Part shown: positions 28,935 through 38,676 of the stretch, piece by piece
Layout: each line of letters starts with the position of its first letter
Numbering within the stretch: the first letter of the stretch is position 1
From: an uncultured Erythrobacter sp.
GTDB taxonomy: Bacteria > Pseudomonadota > Alphaproteobacteria > Sphingomonadales > Sphingomonadaceae
Reading direction: 5' to 3'
DNA: 64,000 nt
Assembly (NCBI RefSeq): GCF_947497915.1
Contig: NZ_CANMIJ010000001.1
Coordinates: 473,501-537,500 of the forward strand
Program-made: the position numbers and the translations under genes
The notes under the pieces: generated by a model
Told to the model about the DNA's origin: nothing
Seen by the model: the letters and a program-made list of their open reading frames with translations, nothing else
Database searches by the model: none

Positions 28935-29252
28935 ATGCCAAAGCTCGTCGTCACCAATCGCGAAGGTGAAACAAGCGAAATCGATGTCGAAAATGGCATC
29001 ACCGTTATGGAAGCCATTCGCGACAATGGCTTTGACGAGCTGCTCGCGCTGTGCGGCGGTTGCTGCTCTTGCGCGACGTGCCACATCTATGTCGATGCTG
29101 CCGCGACCGACAAATTGCCGGAAATGAGCGAAGACGAAGATGATCTGCTGGAATCTTCCGAGCACCGCAACGACACATCGCGTCTTTCGTGCCAGATTCC
29201 CCTGACTGATGAGCTCGACGGGTTAAAGGTAACTATTGCCGCTGAAGATTGA
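28935..29252 (+). CDS. adrenodoxin-type 2Fe-2S ferredoxin
   Basis: A small electron carrier of 105 residues. Cluster ligands are C40, C46 and C49 ([10 protein letters not shown]) and C86 (RLSCQIPL), which is the spacing of vertebrate-type 2Fe-2S ferredoxins. Acidic patches ([11 protein letters not shown]) match the redox-partner surface of the family. Such proteins feed cytochromes P450 or Rieske oxygenases; no such enzyme is adjacent. The downstream cysK lies 42 bases away on the same strand. Confidence 0.93.
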   Translation: MPKLVVTNREGETSEIDVENGITVMEAIRDNGFDELLALCGGCCSCATCHIYVDAAATDKLPEMSEDEDDLLESSEHRNDTSRLSCQIPLTDELDGLKVTIAAED

Positions 29253-29294
29253 TGTTGTTTGCGGATGGGCGCTGCGCGTCCTAAATCCCGCAGC

Positions 29295-30317
29295 ATGAAC
29301 ATTACTCAACCACTCGGCGATACGCTCGCCTTAATCGGAAATACACCGCTCGTGCGCCTTGCTGGACCCAGTGAGGCGGCGGGCTGTGACATCTGGGGTA
29401 AATGCGAATTCGCCAATCCTGGATCATCGGTAAAAGATCGTGCGGCGCTATATATGATCCGCGATGCAGAGGCGCGCGGCGAGCTTAAGTCTGGCGGCAC
29501 TGTGATCGAAGGAACTGCTGGCAACACCGGCATCGGCATCGCGCTCGTCGCCAACGCGCTTGGTTACAAGACGATCATCGTCATGCCTGATAACCAGTCG
29601 AAAGAGAAAATGGACACGCTTCGGGCGCTCGGCGCTCAGCTGGTTCTGGTTCCGCCGACCAAATATGCCGATCCGTGCCATTTCCAGCATGTCTCGCGCC
29701 GCATGGCAGAGGAGACCGAAGGCGCGGTTTGGGCGGGCCAGTTTGACAACACCGCCAACCGCAAGGCGCATATCGAAAGCACTGCAGAGGAATTGTGGGA
29801 GCAAACCGGCGGCAAGATCGACGGCTTTACATGCGCAGCGGGCACGGGCGGCACGATTGCCGGTGTTGGCATGGGGCTTAAGGAAAAGAATGCGGATGTT
29901 CGCATCGCGCTAACCGATCCGCATGGCGCGGCGCTCTACAATTACTACGCGCATGGCGAATTGAAGGGCGAAGGCTCTTCTGTGGCAGAGGGCATCGGGC
30001 AGGGGCGCATTACAGCCAATCTCGAAGGCGCTCCGATTGATACGCAGTTCCGCATCTCTGACGAAGAAGGTATCGTCTGGGTCGAACGTATGCTGCGCGA
30101 AGAGGGGCTGTGCCTTGGCCTGTCGAGCGGGATCAATGTTGCCGGGGCGATTGAATTGGGCAAGCAGCTTGTTGCCGAAGGTCGCGAAAATCCGCAAATT
30201 GCGACGATCCTGTGCGATACAGGTTTTCGCTACCTTTCGACGCTCTACAACGCTGAATGGCTCTCTGCGAAAGGTCTGCCGGTGTTTGACTGGCTGGCAC
30301 AAGAAGACGGCACCTGA
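29295..30317 (+). CDS. cysK: cysteine synthase A (O-acetylserine sulfhydrylase)
   Basis: PLP enzyme converting O-acetylserine and sulfide to cysteine. The PLP lysine is K47 in NPGSSVKDRAA, the phosphate loop is AGTGGTIAG and the substrate loop is EGTAGNTGIG. At 340 residues it is slightly longer than E. coli CysK (323). The tracked ORF starts at 29259; ATG at 29295 (MNITQPLGDTLALIGNTPLV) matches the family N-terminus. Together with cysH and cysI at the window end it serves assimilatory sulfur metabolism, although the two loci are far apart. Confidence 0.93.
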   Translation: MNITQPLGDTLALIGNTPLVRLAGPSEAAGCDIWGKCEFANPGSSVKDRAALYMIRDAEARGELKSGGTVIEGTAGNTGIGIALVANALGYKTIIVMPDNQSKEKMDTLRALGAQLVLVPPTKYADPCHFQHVSRRMAEETEGAVWAGQFDNTANRKAHIESTAEELWEQTGGKIDGFTCAAGTGGTIAGVGMGLKEKNADVRIALTDPHGAALYNYYAHGELKGEGSSVAEGIGQGRITANLEGAPIDTQFRISDEEGIVWVERMLREEGLCLGLSSGINVAGAIELGKQLVAEGRENPQIATILCDTGFRYLSTLYNAEWLSAKGLPVFDWLAQEDGT

Positions 30318-30329
30318 TAGTCTTGGGCC

Positions 30330-30737
30330 ATGGCAGATAAACAGCTCTTCCGCCGCTTGATCGGTGAAAAGTCCGGCGAAGGACAATTTGGCGAGGACAC
30401 CCCGCCGGAAAGCGCGCCGCTGGGCGGCAACCGCGAGGAAGCAGCGCAGCGCCTCCAAGTAGGGCTCTTCGGCATTGGTGCGATGGTGCTTTTGGTTGGG
30501 CTTGCAAGCGTGATCGGCAATCAGGCTGAGCTAACCGATGCATCCGCCGTGCCTGACGCCGCTCCAACGACAGAGCCGACCGACGCACCGCCTCAGCGGG
30601 ACCCCTTGGCCGACGCAGGCGTGGTGCCTGATATACCAGCGGAGCCAAGCCCAACGCCAAGTGGCGAGGAGCCAATCCTGCCAGAACAAGGTGCAAGAAA
30701 CCCGTCTGGGCCGCCAAGTGATACGCCAGCTCAATAG
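30330..30737 (+). CDS. single-pass membrane protein with Pro-rich tail
   Basis: 135 residues: a charged cytoplasmic N-terminus, one transmembrane helix at about residues 43-63 (VGLFGIGAMVLLVGLASVIG) and a Pro/Glu/Thr-rich, probably periplasmic, tail. No family recognised. It overlaps the lipoprotein gene downstream by about 20 bases, so the pair may be coexpressed. Confidence 0.75.
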   Translation: MADKQLFRRLIGEKSGEGQFGEDTPPESAPLGGNREEAAQRLQVGLFGIGAMVLLVGLASVIGNQAELTDASAVPDAAPTTEPTDAPPQRDPLADAGVVPDIPAEPSPTPSGEEPILPEQGARNPSGPPSDTPAQ

Positions 30738-31494
30738 GCTGGGGTTACTGGCATTGAGCATTGCGGCTGCTGCTGCATGCTCGTCGCCGCAACCGGATAC
30801 CTCCATTGCGACCCAAAAATGCGATCTGGCCGAGCCGCCGCCCGCTCTGGCCTTTATGACAAGCCTGCCGATTTATTGGCCCACGGATTTCTTTTCGGTC
30901 GATGTCAAAGAGACAGCGATACCATGGCAGCGTGCGGTGCTAGAGCGTTGCAATACTCTGGTTCCGATCGATACTCTGTCCAAGGACGAGGCAGGGTTTG
31001 ATCCGCTTGCAGGGCATGATCGTCTCGCAATAATCCAGCCGCGCGGCCTCTCGCCACTAGACAATGTCGCGCTAGATGACTGGGTGCGCAGAGGGGGGCA
31101 ATTGCTTCTCGTGCTCGATCCGATGTTGACGGGGGACTATGACTTCCCGCTGGGCGATCCGGCGCGGCCAGTTGATACAGCTTTGATCCCTCCTGTTGTG
31201 GAGCGTTGGGGTTTGGAGGTCAGTTTCGATGATGGGCAAGTGCCTGAACCGCGATCCGAAGTCATCGGCGCTGCCAGCGTCCCCGTTCTGATGGCGGGTG
31301 TAATTTCGCGACTGGAATCGACTGACAAGAGATGTGGGATATTTGGGAACGGAGTGGTCGCGAGTTGTCAGATCGGCAAGGGGTGGGTCACCATAGTCGC
31401 TGACGCTGCAGTCTTTGAACATCGGGCCGAAGGCGGGGAAAACGAAACAAGCCCATTGCTCCATCTACTGTATTACAGCTTTCAACATTACTGA
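30718..31494 (+). CDS. putative lipoprotein with GldG/ABC-aux-like fold
   Basis: From the GTG at 30718 the protein has 258 residues with a lipoprotein signal (LGLLALSIAAAAAC). The central stretch LAIIQPRGLSPLDNVALDDWVRRGGQLLLVLDPML is of the type seen in GldG/ABC_transp_aux and DUF4350 proteins, in which a beta-alpha core follows a line of polar residues; this is a resemblance, not a confirmed hit. The tracked ORF begins 60 codons upstream inside the previous gene, in sequence that looks like an out-of-frame shadow. Function unknown. Confidence 0.68.
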   Translation: MIRQLNRLGLLALSIAAAAACSSPQPDTSIATQKCDLAEPPPALAFMTSLPIYWPTDFFSVDVKETAIPWQRAVLERCNTLVPIDTLSKDEAGFDPLAGHDRLAIIQPRGLSPLDNVALDDWVRRGGQLLLVLDPMLTGDYDFPLGDPARPVDTALIPPVVERWGLEVSFDDGQVPEPRSEVIGAASVPVLMAGVISRLESTDKRCGIFGNGVVASCQIGKGWVTIVADAAVFEHRAEGGENETSPLLHLLYYSFQHY

Positions 31495-31893
31495 TCGGGA
31501 AAATTACGGGAAATCGGGTTTGAGGTCCGGTTAGGGTTAAGGACTCGGACGGAAAATCAGGGGATTCGTCCGGAATTCAGCGGTTTCTTTGGGGAATCTG
31601 CGGGATGATCGGGGTTTTCGGGCGCATTGATTGAAATGTTACAAGTCCAAAAAACTAAATAAAAACATATATTTCACACGTAATCCCTAGATTTCCCGCA
31701 AAAAGCCCTTTCCTCAGCCCTGCGTTAACGATAATACCGTCTTCCATCAAACATATCTGTTTGCTCTGCGCCACCTGTTTCGGTTGGCGCGCTGTTCCCG
31801 CTCGCGCGGTGACGGCGGCGGGGAAGTCATGTTTGAAATGAAGGCCAGTCAGGGGATCTTCGGCTGGTCAGGGATGTTAGGGGAACGACGCAA
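31495..31893. other. 399-base regulatory gap upstream of mraZ
   Basis: This gap carries the presumed promoter of the division cluster. The first half has many CGGG runs; 31591-31615 has three GGG boxes with 10-base periodicity (see separate entry). The centre is AT-rich (31630-31680) and suits a promoter. A stem-loop (GCGCCACC ... GGTTGGCGC, 31768-31790) lies in the probable mRNA leader. No gene is supportable. Confidence 0.6.
31591..31615. promoter_or_regulatory. candidate MraZ operator (three in-phase GGG boxes)
   Basis: GGGGA-ATCTG-CGGGA-TGATC-GGGGT gives three NGGGN boxes separated by exactly five bases, that is, the same face of the helix. MraZ of E. coli is known to bind direct TGGGN repeats with 5-base spacers upstream of mraZ. 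The boxes lie about 280 bases before the mraZ start, so a long leader is implied. A further off-phase CGGGC follows. Confidence 0.5.
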
Positions 31894-32406
31894 GTGTCTG
31901 CGTTTGAAGGATATAATGGCCAAGCTTTTTCGCCTGCGGGCGATAAAGGCCGTTTTGTCCTGCCGCCTGCATTCAGGAAAGCGGTCAAGGAAAGTGGTGA
32001 GGGCAAAAAGACCCTCTGCCTTGCTGTGCATGACAAATTTGACTGCCTCATAGGCTTCGGCCTTTCCCGCATTTCCGAACTTCACGCCAAGCTCGACAAG
32101 GAAGAAGAGCGCGCGATCCAAATGAAGGATCTCGATTGGGAGCGCGATGTCCGCGCCCAGCAGCTTTTCGGGTTTGAGCAATTGCCGTTCGACGACAGTG
32201 GCCGCTTTGTCATGCCAGAGCATCTCCGCGATCTCGGCAATGTCGGCGATGGCCTATATTTTCACGGGGCGGGTGAGTTTTTCTTCGTCTGGAACCCCGA
32301 AGAGTTGGGCCGGATGGATCGTTCGTTCCGCGGCGCGCAGGTGACGTGCAAGAAATTGATGGCTGAATTCGCTGCCAAGGTGAATTCGAAAGGCGGCAAG
32401 AAATGA
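31894..32406 (+). CDS. mraZ: transcriptional regulator MraZ
   Basis: DNA-binding repressor of the dcw operon and first gene of the cluster. The 170 residues contain two AbrB/SpoVT-type domains, the first including [12 protein letters not shown], the second [13 protein letters not shown], each with the DxxGRfxxP pattern of MraZ. Starts with GTG behind TTAGGGGAAC. The stop overlaps rsmH by four bases. The N-terminal half is longer than in E. coli (152 residues). Expected to bind the boxes at 31591-31615. Confidence 0.93.
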   Translation: MSAFEGYNGQAFSPAGDKGRFVLPPAFRKAVKESGEGKKTLCLAVHDKFDCLIGFGLSRISELHAKLDKEEERAIQMKDLDWERDVRAQQLFGFEQLPFDDSGRFVMPEHLRDLGNVGDGLYFHGAGEFFFVWNPEELGRMDRSFRGAQVTCKKLMAEFAAKVNSKGGKK

Positions 32407-33341
32407 CCGAGCCTCATATCCCTGTCCTCCTCGACGAAGTGATCGCCGCGATTGATCCGCGCGCTGGTCTATCTGTGGTTGACGCGACTTTTGGTGCGGG
32501 CGGCTATACCGCTGCGCTGCTTTCCGGCGGCGCGCGTGTTTACGCATTTGACCGCGATCCCAACGCGATCCGTGACGGCGCTGCAATGGTTACAGATCAC
32601 GGCGGCCAGCTTTCGCTGCATCAGGAACGTTTTTCCGAAATGCGCGTCGAACTAGACCGGATCGGTGTCGAGCAAGTCGATGCTGTGGTGATGGATATCG
32701 GCGTATCATCGATGCAGCTTGATCAGGGTGAACGCGGCTTTGCGTTCTCCAATGATGGGCCGCTCGATATGCGGATGAGCCAGTCCGGCGAAACCGCGGC
32801 TGATTTCCTGAACACGGCAGACGAAGCGGCCATCGCTGATGTGCTCTACGAATATGGCGAAGAACGCCAATCTCGTCGGGTCGCCCGCGCGATTGTGGCA
32901 GCGCGTCCGCTTGAGACAACGGGCGAGCTTGCCCGCGTGGTCCGCCGCGCGTTGGGGCATAAGCCGCACGACAAGAAAGACCCTGCGACACGCACGTTTC
33001 AGGCCGTTCGTATTCACGTGAATGACGAGCTTGGCGAATTGCGCGCAGGTTTGGCAGCGGCCGAAGCCATACTGAAAGATGGCGGCGTTTTGGCTGTTGT
33101 CAGCTTTCACAGTCTCGAAGATCGCATCGTCAAACGCTTCCTGAAAGAAGCATCCGGCGCAGGCCGCGCGGTATCACGGCACTTGCCCGGCGAGATCCCC
33201 GGCCCTGATCCGGTGTTCGTAAAAGTATCCAAAGCGATCCGGCCATCCGAGGCCGAGATAGAGCGCAATCCGCGCTCCCGCTCATCAACATTGCGCCATG
33301 CAATCCGCACGGCGGCGCCAGCAAGGGAGGCTGCACTATGA
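32403..33341 (+). CDS. rsmH: 16S rRNA (cytosine(1402)-N4)-methyltransferase
   Basis: SAM-dependent methylation of C1402 in 16S rRNA. The protein opens with [10 protein letters not shown] and has the SAM loop [10 protein letters not shown], the [20 protein letters not shown] motif, and late [15 protein letters not shown], all diagnostic. 312 residues, the usual size. ATG overlaps mraZ by four bases and its stop overlaps ftsL by four bases. Confidence 0.97.
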   Translation: MTEPHIPVLLDEVIAAIDPRAGLSVVDATFGAGGYTAALLSGGARVYAFDRDPNAIRDGAAMVTDHGGQLSLHQERFSEMRVELDRIGVEQVDAVVMDIGVSSMQLDQGERGFAFSNDGPLDMRMSQSGETAADFLNTADEAAIADVLYEYGEERQSRRVARAIVAARPLETTGELARVVRRALGHKPHDKKDPATRTFQAVRIHVNDELGELRAGLAAAEAILKDGGVLAVVSFHSLEDRIVKRFLKEASGAGRAVSRHLPGEIPGPDPVFVKVSKAIRPSEAEIERNPRSRSSTLRHAIRTAAPAREAAL

Positions 33342-33913
33342 TCGTAACAAACAATCAGATGCGCTCGCTTGGTTGGGCCATTTTGCTGGCTTTGTGCCTT
33401 GGCATGTTCGTGGTGCTCAGCCTGCGGGTGCACGCTGTTAGCAGTGAAGTGCAGCTGGCGGAGCGCAAAATTGTCGCTTTGAAGCGCGAAACGCTGCTTC
33501 TCGAAACAGAATTTCAGACCCGCGCGAACCAGCGTCAATTGGCCAACTGGAATTCTGTCGAGTTTGGCTTTGAGGCGCCGCGCGCTGATCAATATTTCGA
33601 CAATGAACGCCAGCTCGCAAGCCTTGGTCAGCCGCGCAGCCCCGATGCGCCTAGTCCGATCCGCGTTGCACGCGCCGACACAGGGAGCGCGAATGGCGCG
33701 CCGCCCGAAAAACGCGAAATGGTTTCTCCGTTGACCGGCGAAGCGATCACTTTGGCATCTGCAGCCGTAGAGGCGGATGGCGGCGCTGTATTTGCCGATG
33801 CATTTGGCGACTTTTTAATCGATGCCTCCCCGATCCGCGCGGCCAACGCGCAGACAGCGGCAGGCGAGGCCGCGTCCGGTCTGGCTCAGGAAATGGCCGG
33901 GGGCACGGAATGA
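33338..33913 (+). CDS. ftsL: cell division protein FtsL
   Basis: Bitopic divisome protein that scaffolds with FtsB and FtsQ. One transmembrane helix lies at about residues 12-30, followed by a coiled coil ([26 protein letters not shown]). The remaining 110 or so residues are a Pro/Ala-rich extension not found in E. coli FtsL (121 residues). Assignment rests on position between rsmH and ftsI, topology and coiled coil, because FtsL sequence is poorly conserved. Confidence 0.85.
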   Translation: MIVTNNQMRSLGWAILLALCLGMFVVLSLRVHAVSSEVQLAERKIVALKRETLLLETEFQTRANQRQLANWNSVEFGFEAPRADQYFDNERQLASLGQPRSPDAPSPIRVARADTGSANGAPPEKREMVSPLTGEAITLASAAVEADGGAVFADAFGDFLIDASPIRAANAQTAAGEAASGLAQEMAGGTE

Positions 33914-35706
33914 ACGCGTTTAGCCCTCAGCTTGGGCTGGATTTAGGTGGCGGAGCCTTCCTAGAACCCGATCTGAAATCCGACCGCGAACGTGTCTCAA
34001 ACGGCCCAGCCCTTCCGGCGGGCCGTATCCAATTGGTGCATCTGCGTTTCCAATCGGTCCTGACTGCGCGGATGCGAGTGTTCCTGATTGCTGCAGTTTT
34101 CGCCGCAGTTGCTCTGGCGGCGATCATTCGGATTGTATGGCTTGGTTTTGCTGGACATGCGCCCAGCCAGTCGAGCCTGGCGGATCAATTGTTGCCGCCG
34201 CGCGGAGAGATCATCGATCGCAATGGCGCTCCGCTTGCGCGTGCCTTTCCGGCATACGCGCTTTGGTATGATCCAAAGGCGATGGGCGATGGCGGTCAGC
34301 CGCTGGTGCGGGAGCCGGCGCAAGTGGCAGCCGATCTGAAATCGATTTTCCCCGATATGGATGAGGCAAAGACGGCGCTTCAGCTTGCCTCTGGCCGCTC
34401 CGGTTATTTGCGCCGCCGCGTTTTGCCCGAAGACGCGAACCGCGTGTTCGAAATGGGCGAGATTGCGCTGCAATTCCCGCAAGAAACCGATCGTCACTAT
34501 CCGCAAGGGTCACTGGCGGCTCACATCCTTGGCTATACGGTCGAGCAGCAAGGCGGCAAATTGGGCATGGAGCAGGTGCTTGAAGAGCGCCTTGCTGATC
34601 CAGAACTGCGCGGCGAGCCAGTCGCGCTTTCCATTGACGTCCGTGTTCAGGGCGCGCTCGAGGATGAGCTTCGCAGCGGCATGCTGGCAACCAACGCTTT
34701 GGGCGCAGCAGGCGTGGTGCTGGATGTCGACACTGGCGAGATCATGGCGATGGCATCGCTGCCAGAATTCGACCCCAACATTGTTGGCGCGGATGGCGCG
34801 CCCAACGTGTTCAACCGCGCGACCAACGGAACTTACGAACTGGGTTCGACTTTCAAGCCGTTGACGGTTGCGGCCGCAATTGACGCGGGTGTTGTGCGCG
34901 ATCTCAGCAAGAACTGGAACGCGCGTCCCGTGGAAGTCGGCAAGCGGACGATCCGTGATCTAAAGCCCAAAGGTGACGTGCTCAACGTGCCTCAGGCGCT
35001 CGTCTATTCATCCAACACAGTCACTGCGCGGATCGCGGATGAGCTGGGCTCGAAACGGGTCCAGCAAATGCTGGTCGATCTCAACATGAACAACCGTCCG
35101 ATTACAGAGCTGCCAGCGCGCGGAAAACCGCAATGGCCGCGCGATCCGGATAACCGCCACACCAATATGGTGATCGGCTATGGTCACTCGCTCGCTGTAA
35201 CCCCGCTGCACCTCGCCAATGCTTATGCGGCGATGGTAAATGGCGGTATCTGGCGCCCTTCGACTCTGCACAAGCTGGCGCCGGAGGATGTGCCGCGCGG
35301 CAAACGTGTGTTCAAGGCATCGACTTCTGCGCGCATGCGGCAGATGCTGCGGATGATTTCGATCTACGGCACAGGCCGCAGCGCCGATGCGCCGGGATAC
35401 CGTGTCGGGGGCAAAACCGGTTCTGCGGAAAAACCGAATGCACGCGGCGGCTATAGCCAGCGTAAGATTATCTCTACCTTTGCAGCGGCATTCCCGATGG
35501 ACCGCCCGCGTTATGTCATTGTCACTATGATTGACGAGCCTCGCGGAACGCGGGCCAGCTCTTTTCAGCGGACAGCGGCGTTTAACGCAGCGCCTGTCGT
35601 TGGCCGCCTTGTGCCGCGTATCGGGCCGATGTTGGGCGTGCGGCCTGATGCCAATCGCGACGTTGATATTTCCGACCTTCGCTATCTGGTTGAGGGGCGC
35701 AAATGA
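33910..35706 (+). CDS. ftsI: peptidoglycan transpeptidase FtsI (PBP3)
   Basis: Class B penicillin-binding protein that cross-links septal peptidoglycan. Cytoplasmic tail of about 54 residues, transmembrane helix at about 55-80, a dimerisation domain (LPPRGEIIDRNGAPLA) and transpeptidase domain with the SxxK serine in GSTFKPLT, SxN in SSNTVT and the KTG triad in GKTGSAEK. 598 residues. Overlaps ftsL and murE by four bases each. The cytoplasmic tail is longer than in E. coli. Confidence 0.97.
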   Translation: MNAFSPQLGLDLGGGAFLEPDLKSDRERVSNGPALPAGRIQLVHLRFQSVLTARMRVFLIAAVFAAVALAAIIRIVWLGFAGHAPSQSSLADQLLPPRGEIIDRNGAPLARAFPAYALWYDPKAMGDGGQPLVREPAQVAADLKSIFPDMDEAKTALQLASGRSGYLRRRVLPEDANRVFEMGEIALQFPQETDRHYPQGSLAAHILGYTVEQQGGKLGMEQVLEERLADPELRGEPVALSIDVRVQGALEDELRSGMLATNALGAAGVVLDVDTGEIMAMASLPEFDPNIVGADGAPNVFNRATNGTYELGSTFKPLTVAAAIDAGVVRDLSKNWNARPVEVGKRTIRDLKPKGDVLNVPQALVYSSNTVTARIADELGSKRVQQMLVDLNMNNRPITELPARGKPQWPRDPDNRHTNMVIGYGHSLAVTPLHLANAYAAMVNGGIWRPSTLHKLAPEDVPRGKRVFKASTSARMRQMLRMISIYGTGRSADAPGYRVGGKTGSAEKPNARGGYSQRKIISTFAAAFPMDRPRYVIVTMIDEPRGTRASSFQRTAAFNAAPVVGRLVPRIGPMLGVRPDANRDVDISDLRYLVEGRK

Positions 35707-37187
35707 AGCTATCCTCCCTGATCGAACGCGCCGGAATTGCCGGTGTCGAAGCCGGTGACGCACGCGTGACCGGCTTTGCCATTGATCACCGCAAGATCGC
35801 GCCAGGCACGGTTTTCGGCGCGTTTCAGGGTGCACAGTTCAATGCCGAGGATTTCATTCCGGCTGCCATCGAAGCCGGCGCGGTCGCTATTGTCGCGCGC
35901 GCCGAAGTCAAAGTCGAAGGCGCGCTGCATATTGCGAGCGACGAACCGCGTCAGACCTTCGCCAATCTCGCCGCCCAATTCTTCACTCCAGTGCCGCAAA
36001 CCGTCATTGCGGTAACGGGCACGAACGGCAAGACTTCTACGGCTGAAATGACTCGCCAAATCTGGCGCATGTGCGGTGAGCGCGCAGCCAGCATTGGAAC
36101 TCTCGGCGTAACAACGCCCGATGGCAGCGTATCAACGGGCCTGACTACGCCGGACATCGTCACGTTCCTATCGAATATGAGTGGGTTGGCGCGCGAAGGC
36201 GTGACCCATGTCGCATACGAAGCATCCAGCCACGGCCTGTCCCAGTTTCGCAATGAAGGGCTGCGCGTGAGTGCTGGAGCGTTCACAAATTTCAGCCGCG
36301 ACCATCTCGATTATCACGGGACAATGGATGAATATTTCGCGGCAAAAATGCGCCTGTTTGACGAGGTTGTCGAAGACGGTGCGCCAGCAATTATCTGGAG
36401 CGGCGCAGACAATAGCGAGTGGACCCGCCGCGCTATTGAGCATGCTGACAAGCGAGGCTTGAAGGTGCTTACAGTTGGCGAGGAAGGCGAGTTCCTGCGT
36501 CTTGCCGCCCGCGAGGCAAGCCAGCTTGGCCAAACGCTGACGATTGAACATGACGGTGATACGCGCACCGTGAAACTGCCGCTGATTGGCGCTTATCAAA
36601 CCGCAAACGCATTGGTTTCCGCTGCGCTTGCTTTGGCAACCGGTGCTGACAAGTCTCAAGTTTTTGACGCGATTGGCCGATTGCAGCCGGTTCGCGGACG
36701 GCTGGAACGTGCCGTCATTACGGCCAGCGGGGCGCCTGTTTATGTCGATTATGCTCACACGCCGGACGCACTTGAAGCAGCGATTATCGCGCTTCGTCCT
36801 CATGTTGATGGAGCGAAAGGCGGCAAGCTGATCGCCGTCTTCGGCGCAGGTGGAGACCGGGACACAGGCAAGCGCGCACCAATGGGCGCAGCGGCTTCAA
36901 AACACGCTGATGCAGTGATCGTTACAGACGACAATCCGCGCGGCGAAGACGCAGCGAGCATCCGCGCAGACGTTCTGTCAGGCGCAGATGCCAATGCCCG
37001 CGAAGTGGGCGGTAGACGCGAAGCAATTGCAGCCGCCATCGCCGTGTGCGGGGCGCACGACATCATACTCATCGCAGGCAAGGGCCACGAAGAAGGCCAA
37101 ATAATCGGGTCGGGAGAGACTATGCGGGTATTGCCGTTTAACGACGTTCAGGTTGCGCGTGAATGCGCGGCGGAGATGGCAGCATGA
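35703..37187 (+). CDS. murE: UDP-MurNAc-tripeptide synthetase (meso-DAP adding)
   Basis: Adds the third stem residue to UDP-MurNAc-L-Ala-D-Glu. The ATP loop is GTNGKTSTAEM and the DNPR motif (TDDNPRGED) marks specificity for meso-diaminopimelate rather than lysine. 494 residues, the usual size. Overlaps ftsI by four bases and murF by four bases. Confidence 0.97.
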   Translation: MKLSSLIERAGIAGVEAGDARVTGFAIDHRKIAPGTVFGAFQGAQFNAEDFIPAAIEAGAVAIVARAEVKVEGALHIASDEPRQTFANLAAQFFTPVPQTVIAVTGTNGKTSTAEMTRQIWRMCGERAASIGTLGVTTPDGSVSTGLTTPDIVTFLSNMSGLAREGVTHVAYEASSHGLSQFRNEGLRVSAGAFTNFSRDHLDYHGTMDEYFAAKMRLFDEVVEDGAPAIIWSGADNSEWTRRAIEHADKRGLKVLTVGEEGEFLRLAAREASQLGQTLTIEHDGDTRTVKLPLIGAYQTANALVSAALALATGADKSQVFDAIGRLQPVRGRLERAVITASGAPVYVDYAHTPDALEAAIIALRPHVDGAKGGKLIAVFGAGGDRDTGKRAPMGAAASKHADAVIVTDDNPRGEDAASIRADVLSGADANAREVGGRREAIAAAIAVCGAHDIILIAGKGHEEGQIIGSGETMRVLPFNDVQVARECAAEMAA

Positions 37188-38656
37188 GCGCCGTCCACGC
37201 AATGCTTCGGGCATGGCCGGTCAATCCGCGCGACACATTGCCGCTCGCGCTGTGGGATTCCGTTGCCATTGCTGCTGCAACAGGCGGCACCTCAAGCCAT
37301 GCATTCCAGGCTTCCGGCGTGGAGATGGATTCCCGAGATGTGCGCCCCGGCGATTTGTTCGTCGCCCTCAAAGGTGAAGCGATGGATGGTCACAAGTTCA
37401 TTGCAGCCGCCTTTGCCAAAGGCGCGGTTGCAGCGATTGTCGATCGCCCGGTCGATTTCCCGCACGTGTTGGTGAAAGACACTACCAAAGCTCTGCTCGA
37501 TCTTGCGAATGCTGCGCGTAAACGGTGCGAAGGCGTCCGTATTGCTGTGACCGGATCTGTTGGCAAAACTGGCGTCAAAGAGGCCATTTTTAACAGTCTA
37601 GACCGCGCAAGCCGCGGCGCGGCGCATCGCAGCGTGCGCAGTTACAACAACCACGTTGGCGTTCCGCTAAGTCTTGCACGCCTGCCAGCACGCGCTGAAT
37701 ACGGCGTGTTCGAAATGGGCATGAACCACGCGGGCGAAATCGCACCGCTTGCCGATCATGTTCGCCCGAACGTCGCCGTCATCACCACAATCGCGCCCGC
37801 GCACATCGAAAACCTCGGTTCAATGGAAGCGATTGCCGATGAGAAAGCGCAGATCTTCACCGGTCTTGCAGAGGGCGGTACCGCAGTAATTCCTGCGGAT
37901 AGCGAATACACGCCGCGAATGGTCGAGCATGCCCATAAACTGGGCGTGAAAGTGATCACCTTTGGACGTAGCGCAGATGCCGATGTCCGTTTGCTTGATG
38001 CGATTCCCAGCGCGAATGGCGGATCGCTCGTCACAGCGGATTTGGGCGACAAACGCCTTTGCTATTCCGTCGCCGAGCCGGGAGAGCACTGGATCGCCAA
38101 TTCACTTGCCGTCATGGCGGCGATTCGCGCGGCTGGCGGGGATCTTGCCAGCGCAGGCCTCGCATTGGCTGAAATGGGCGGTCTGAAAGGGCGCGGCGCG
38201 CGTTTCAACATTGCAGTGCCGGGCGGCAAAGCTCTGCTCGTGGATGAAAGCTACAACGCTAACCCTGCTTCGATGCGCGCGACCTTGCGCGCGCTTGGCC
38301 AAACACCGGCTCACCGCCGCGTAACCGTGCTGGGCAGCATGATGGAACTGGGCGATTTTGGCCCTAAATTTCATCGCCAGTTGGCCGAGCCGATCATGGA
38401 TGCGAAAATCGACCACGTGATCCTAGTTGGTGAGGAAATGCGCGCGCTTGCATCGGCGCTATCAGGGCAGTTGGGGAAAGCCTCCTCTGCCCCGCTTGGC
38501 ATTGTTCCCAGCTTCGAGCATTGCGAAGGGGCTGCCGAAGCGATTTTGGCACTCGAAGAGTTTGGCCTTACCCACGGCGATGCTGTCCTCGTAAAGGGTT
38601 CCAATTCCGTAGGTCTCGGCAGACTGGTGACACACTTTACGAACGCTTCGGCTTGA
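37184..38656 (+). CDS. murF: UDP-MurNAc-pentapeptide synthetase
   Basis: Adds D-Ala-D-Ala to complete the stem peptide. ATP loop TGSVGKTGVKEAI, the MurF-type NYNNHVG-like motif (SYNNHVGVPLSLAR), EMGMNHAGEI and the DESYNANPASM segment are all present. 490 residues from the chosen ATG, which overlaps the murE stop by four bases; the tracked ORF starts seven codons earlier inside murE. Confidence 0.97.
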   Translation: MSAVHAMLRAWPVNPRDTLPLALWDSVAIAAATGGTSSHAFQASGVEMDSRDVRPGDLFVALKGEAMDGHKFIAAAFAKGAVAAIVDRPVDFPHVLVKDTTKALLDLANAARKRCEGVRIAVTGSVGKTGVKEAIFNSLDRASRGAAHRSVRSYNNHVGVPLSLARLPARAEYGVFEMGMNHAGEIAPLADHVRPNVAVITTIAPAHIENLGSMEAIADEKAQIFTGLAEGGTAVIPADSEYTPRMVEHAHKLGVKVITFGRSADADVRLLDAIPSANGGSLVTADLGDKRLCYSVAEPGEHWIANSLAVMAAIRAAGGDLASAGLALAEMGGLKGRGARFNIAVPGGKALLVDESYNANPASMRATLRALGQTPAHRRVTVLGSMMELGDFGPKFHRQLAEPIMDAKIDHVILVGEEMRALASALSGQLGKASSAPLGIVPSFEHCEGAAEAILALEEFGLTHGDAVLVKGSNSVGLGRLVTHFTNASA

Positions 38657-38676
38657 TCGCCGGGCGAGGGGTCTGA

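Noticed and set aside
31784-32053. 89-residue ORF overlapping mraZ
   Set aside because: Out-of-frame shadow of the leader and the mraZ start; Arg/Lys-rich artefact.
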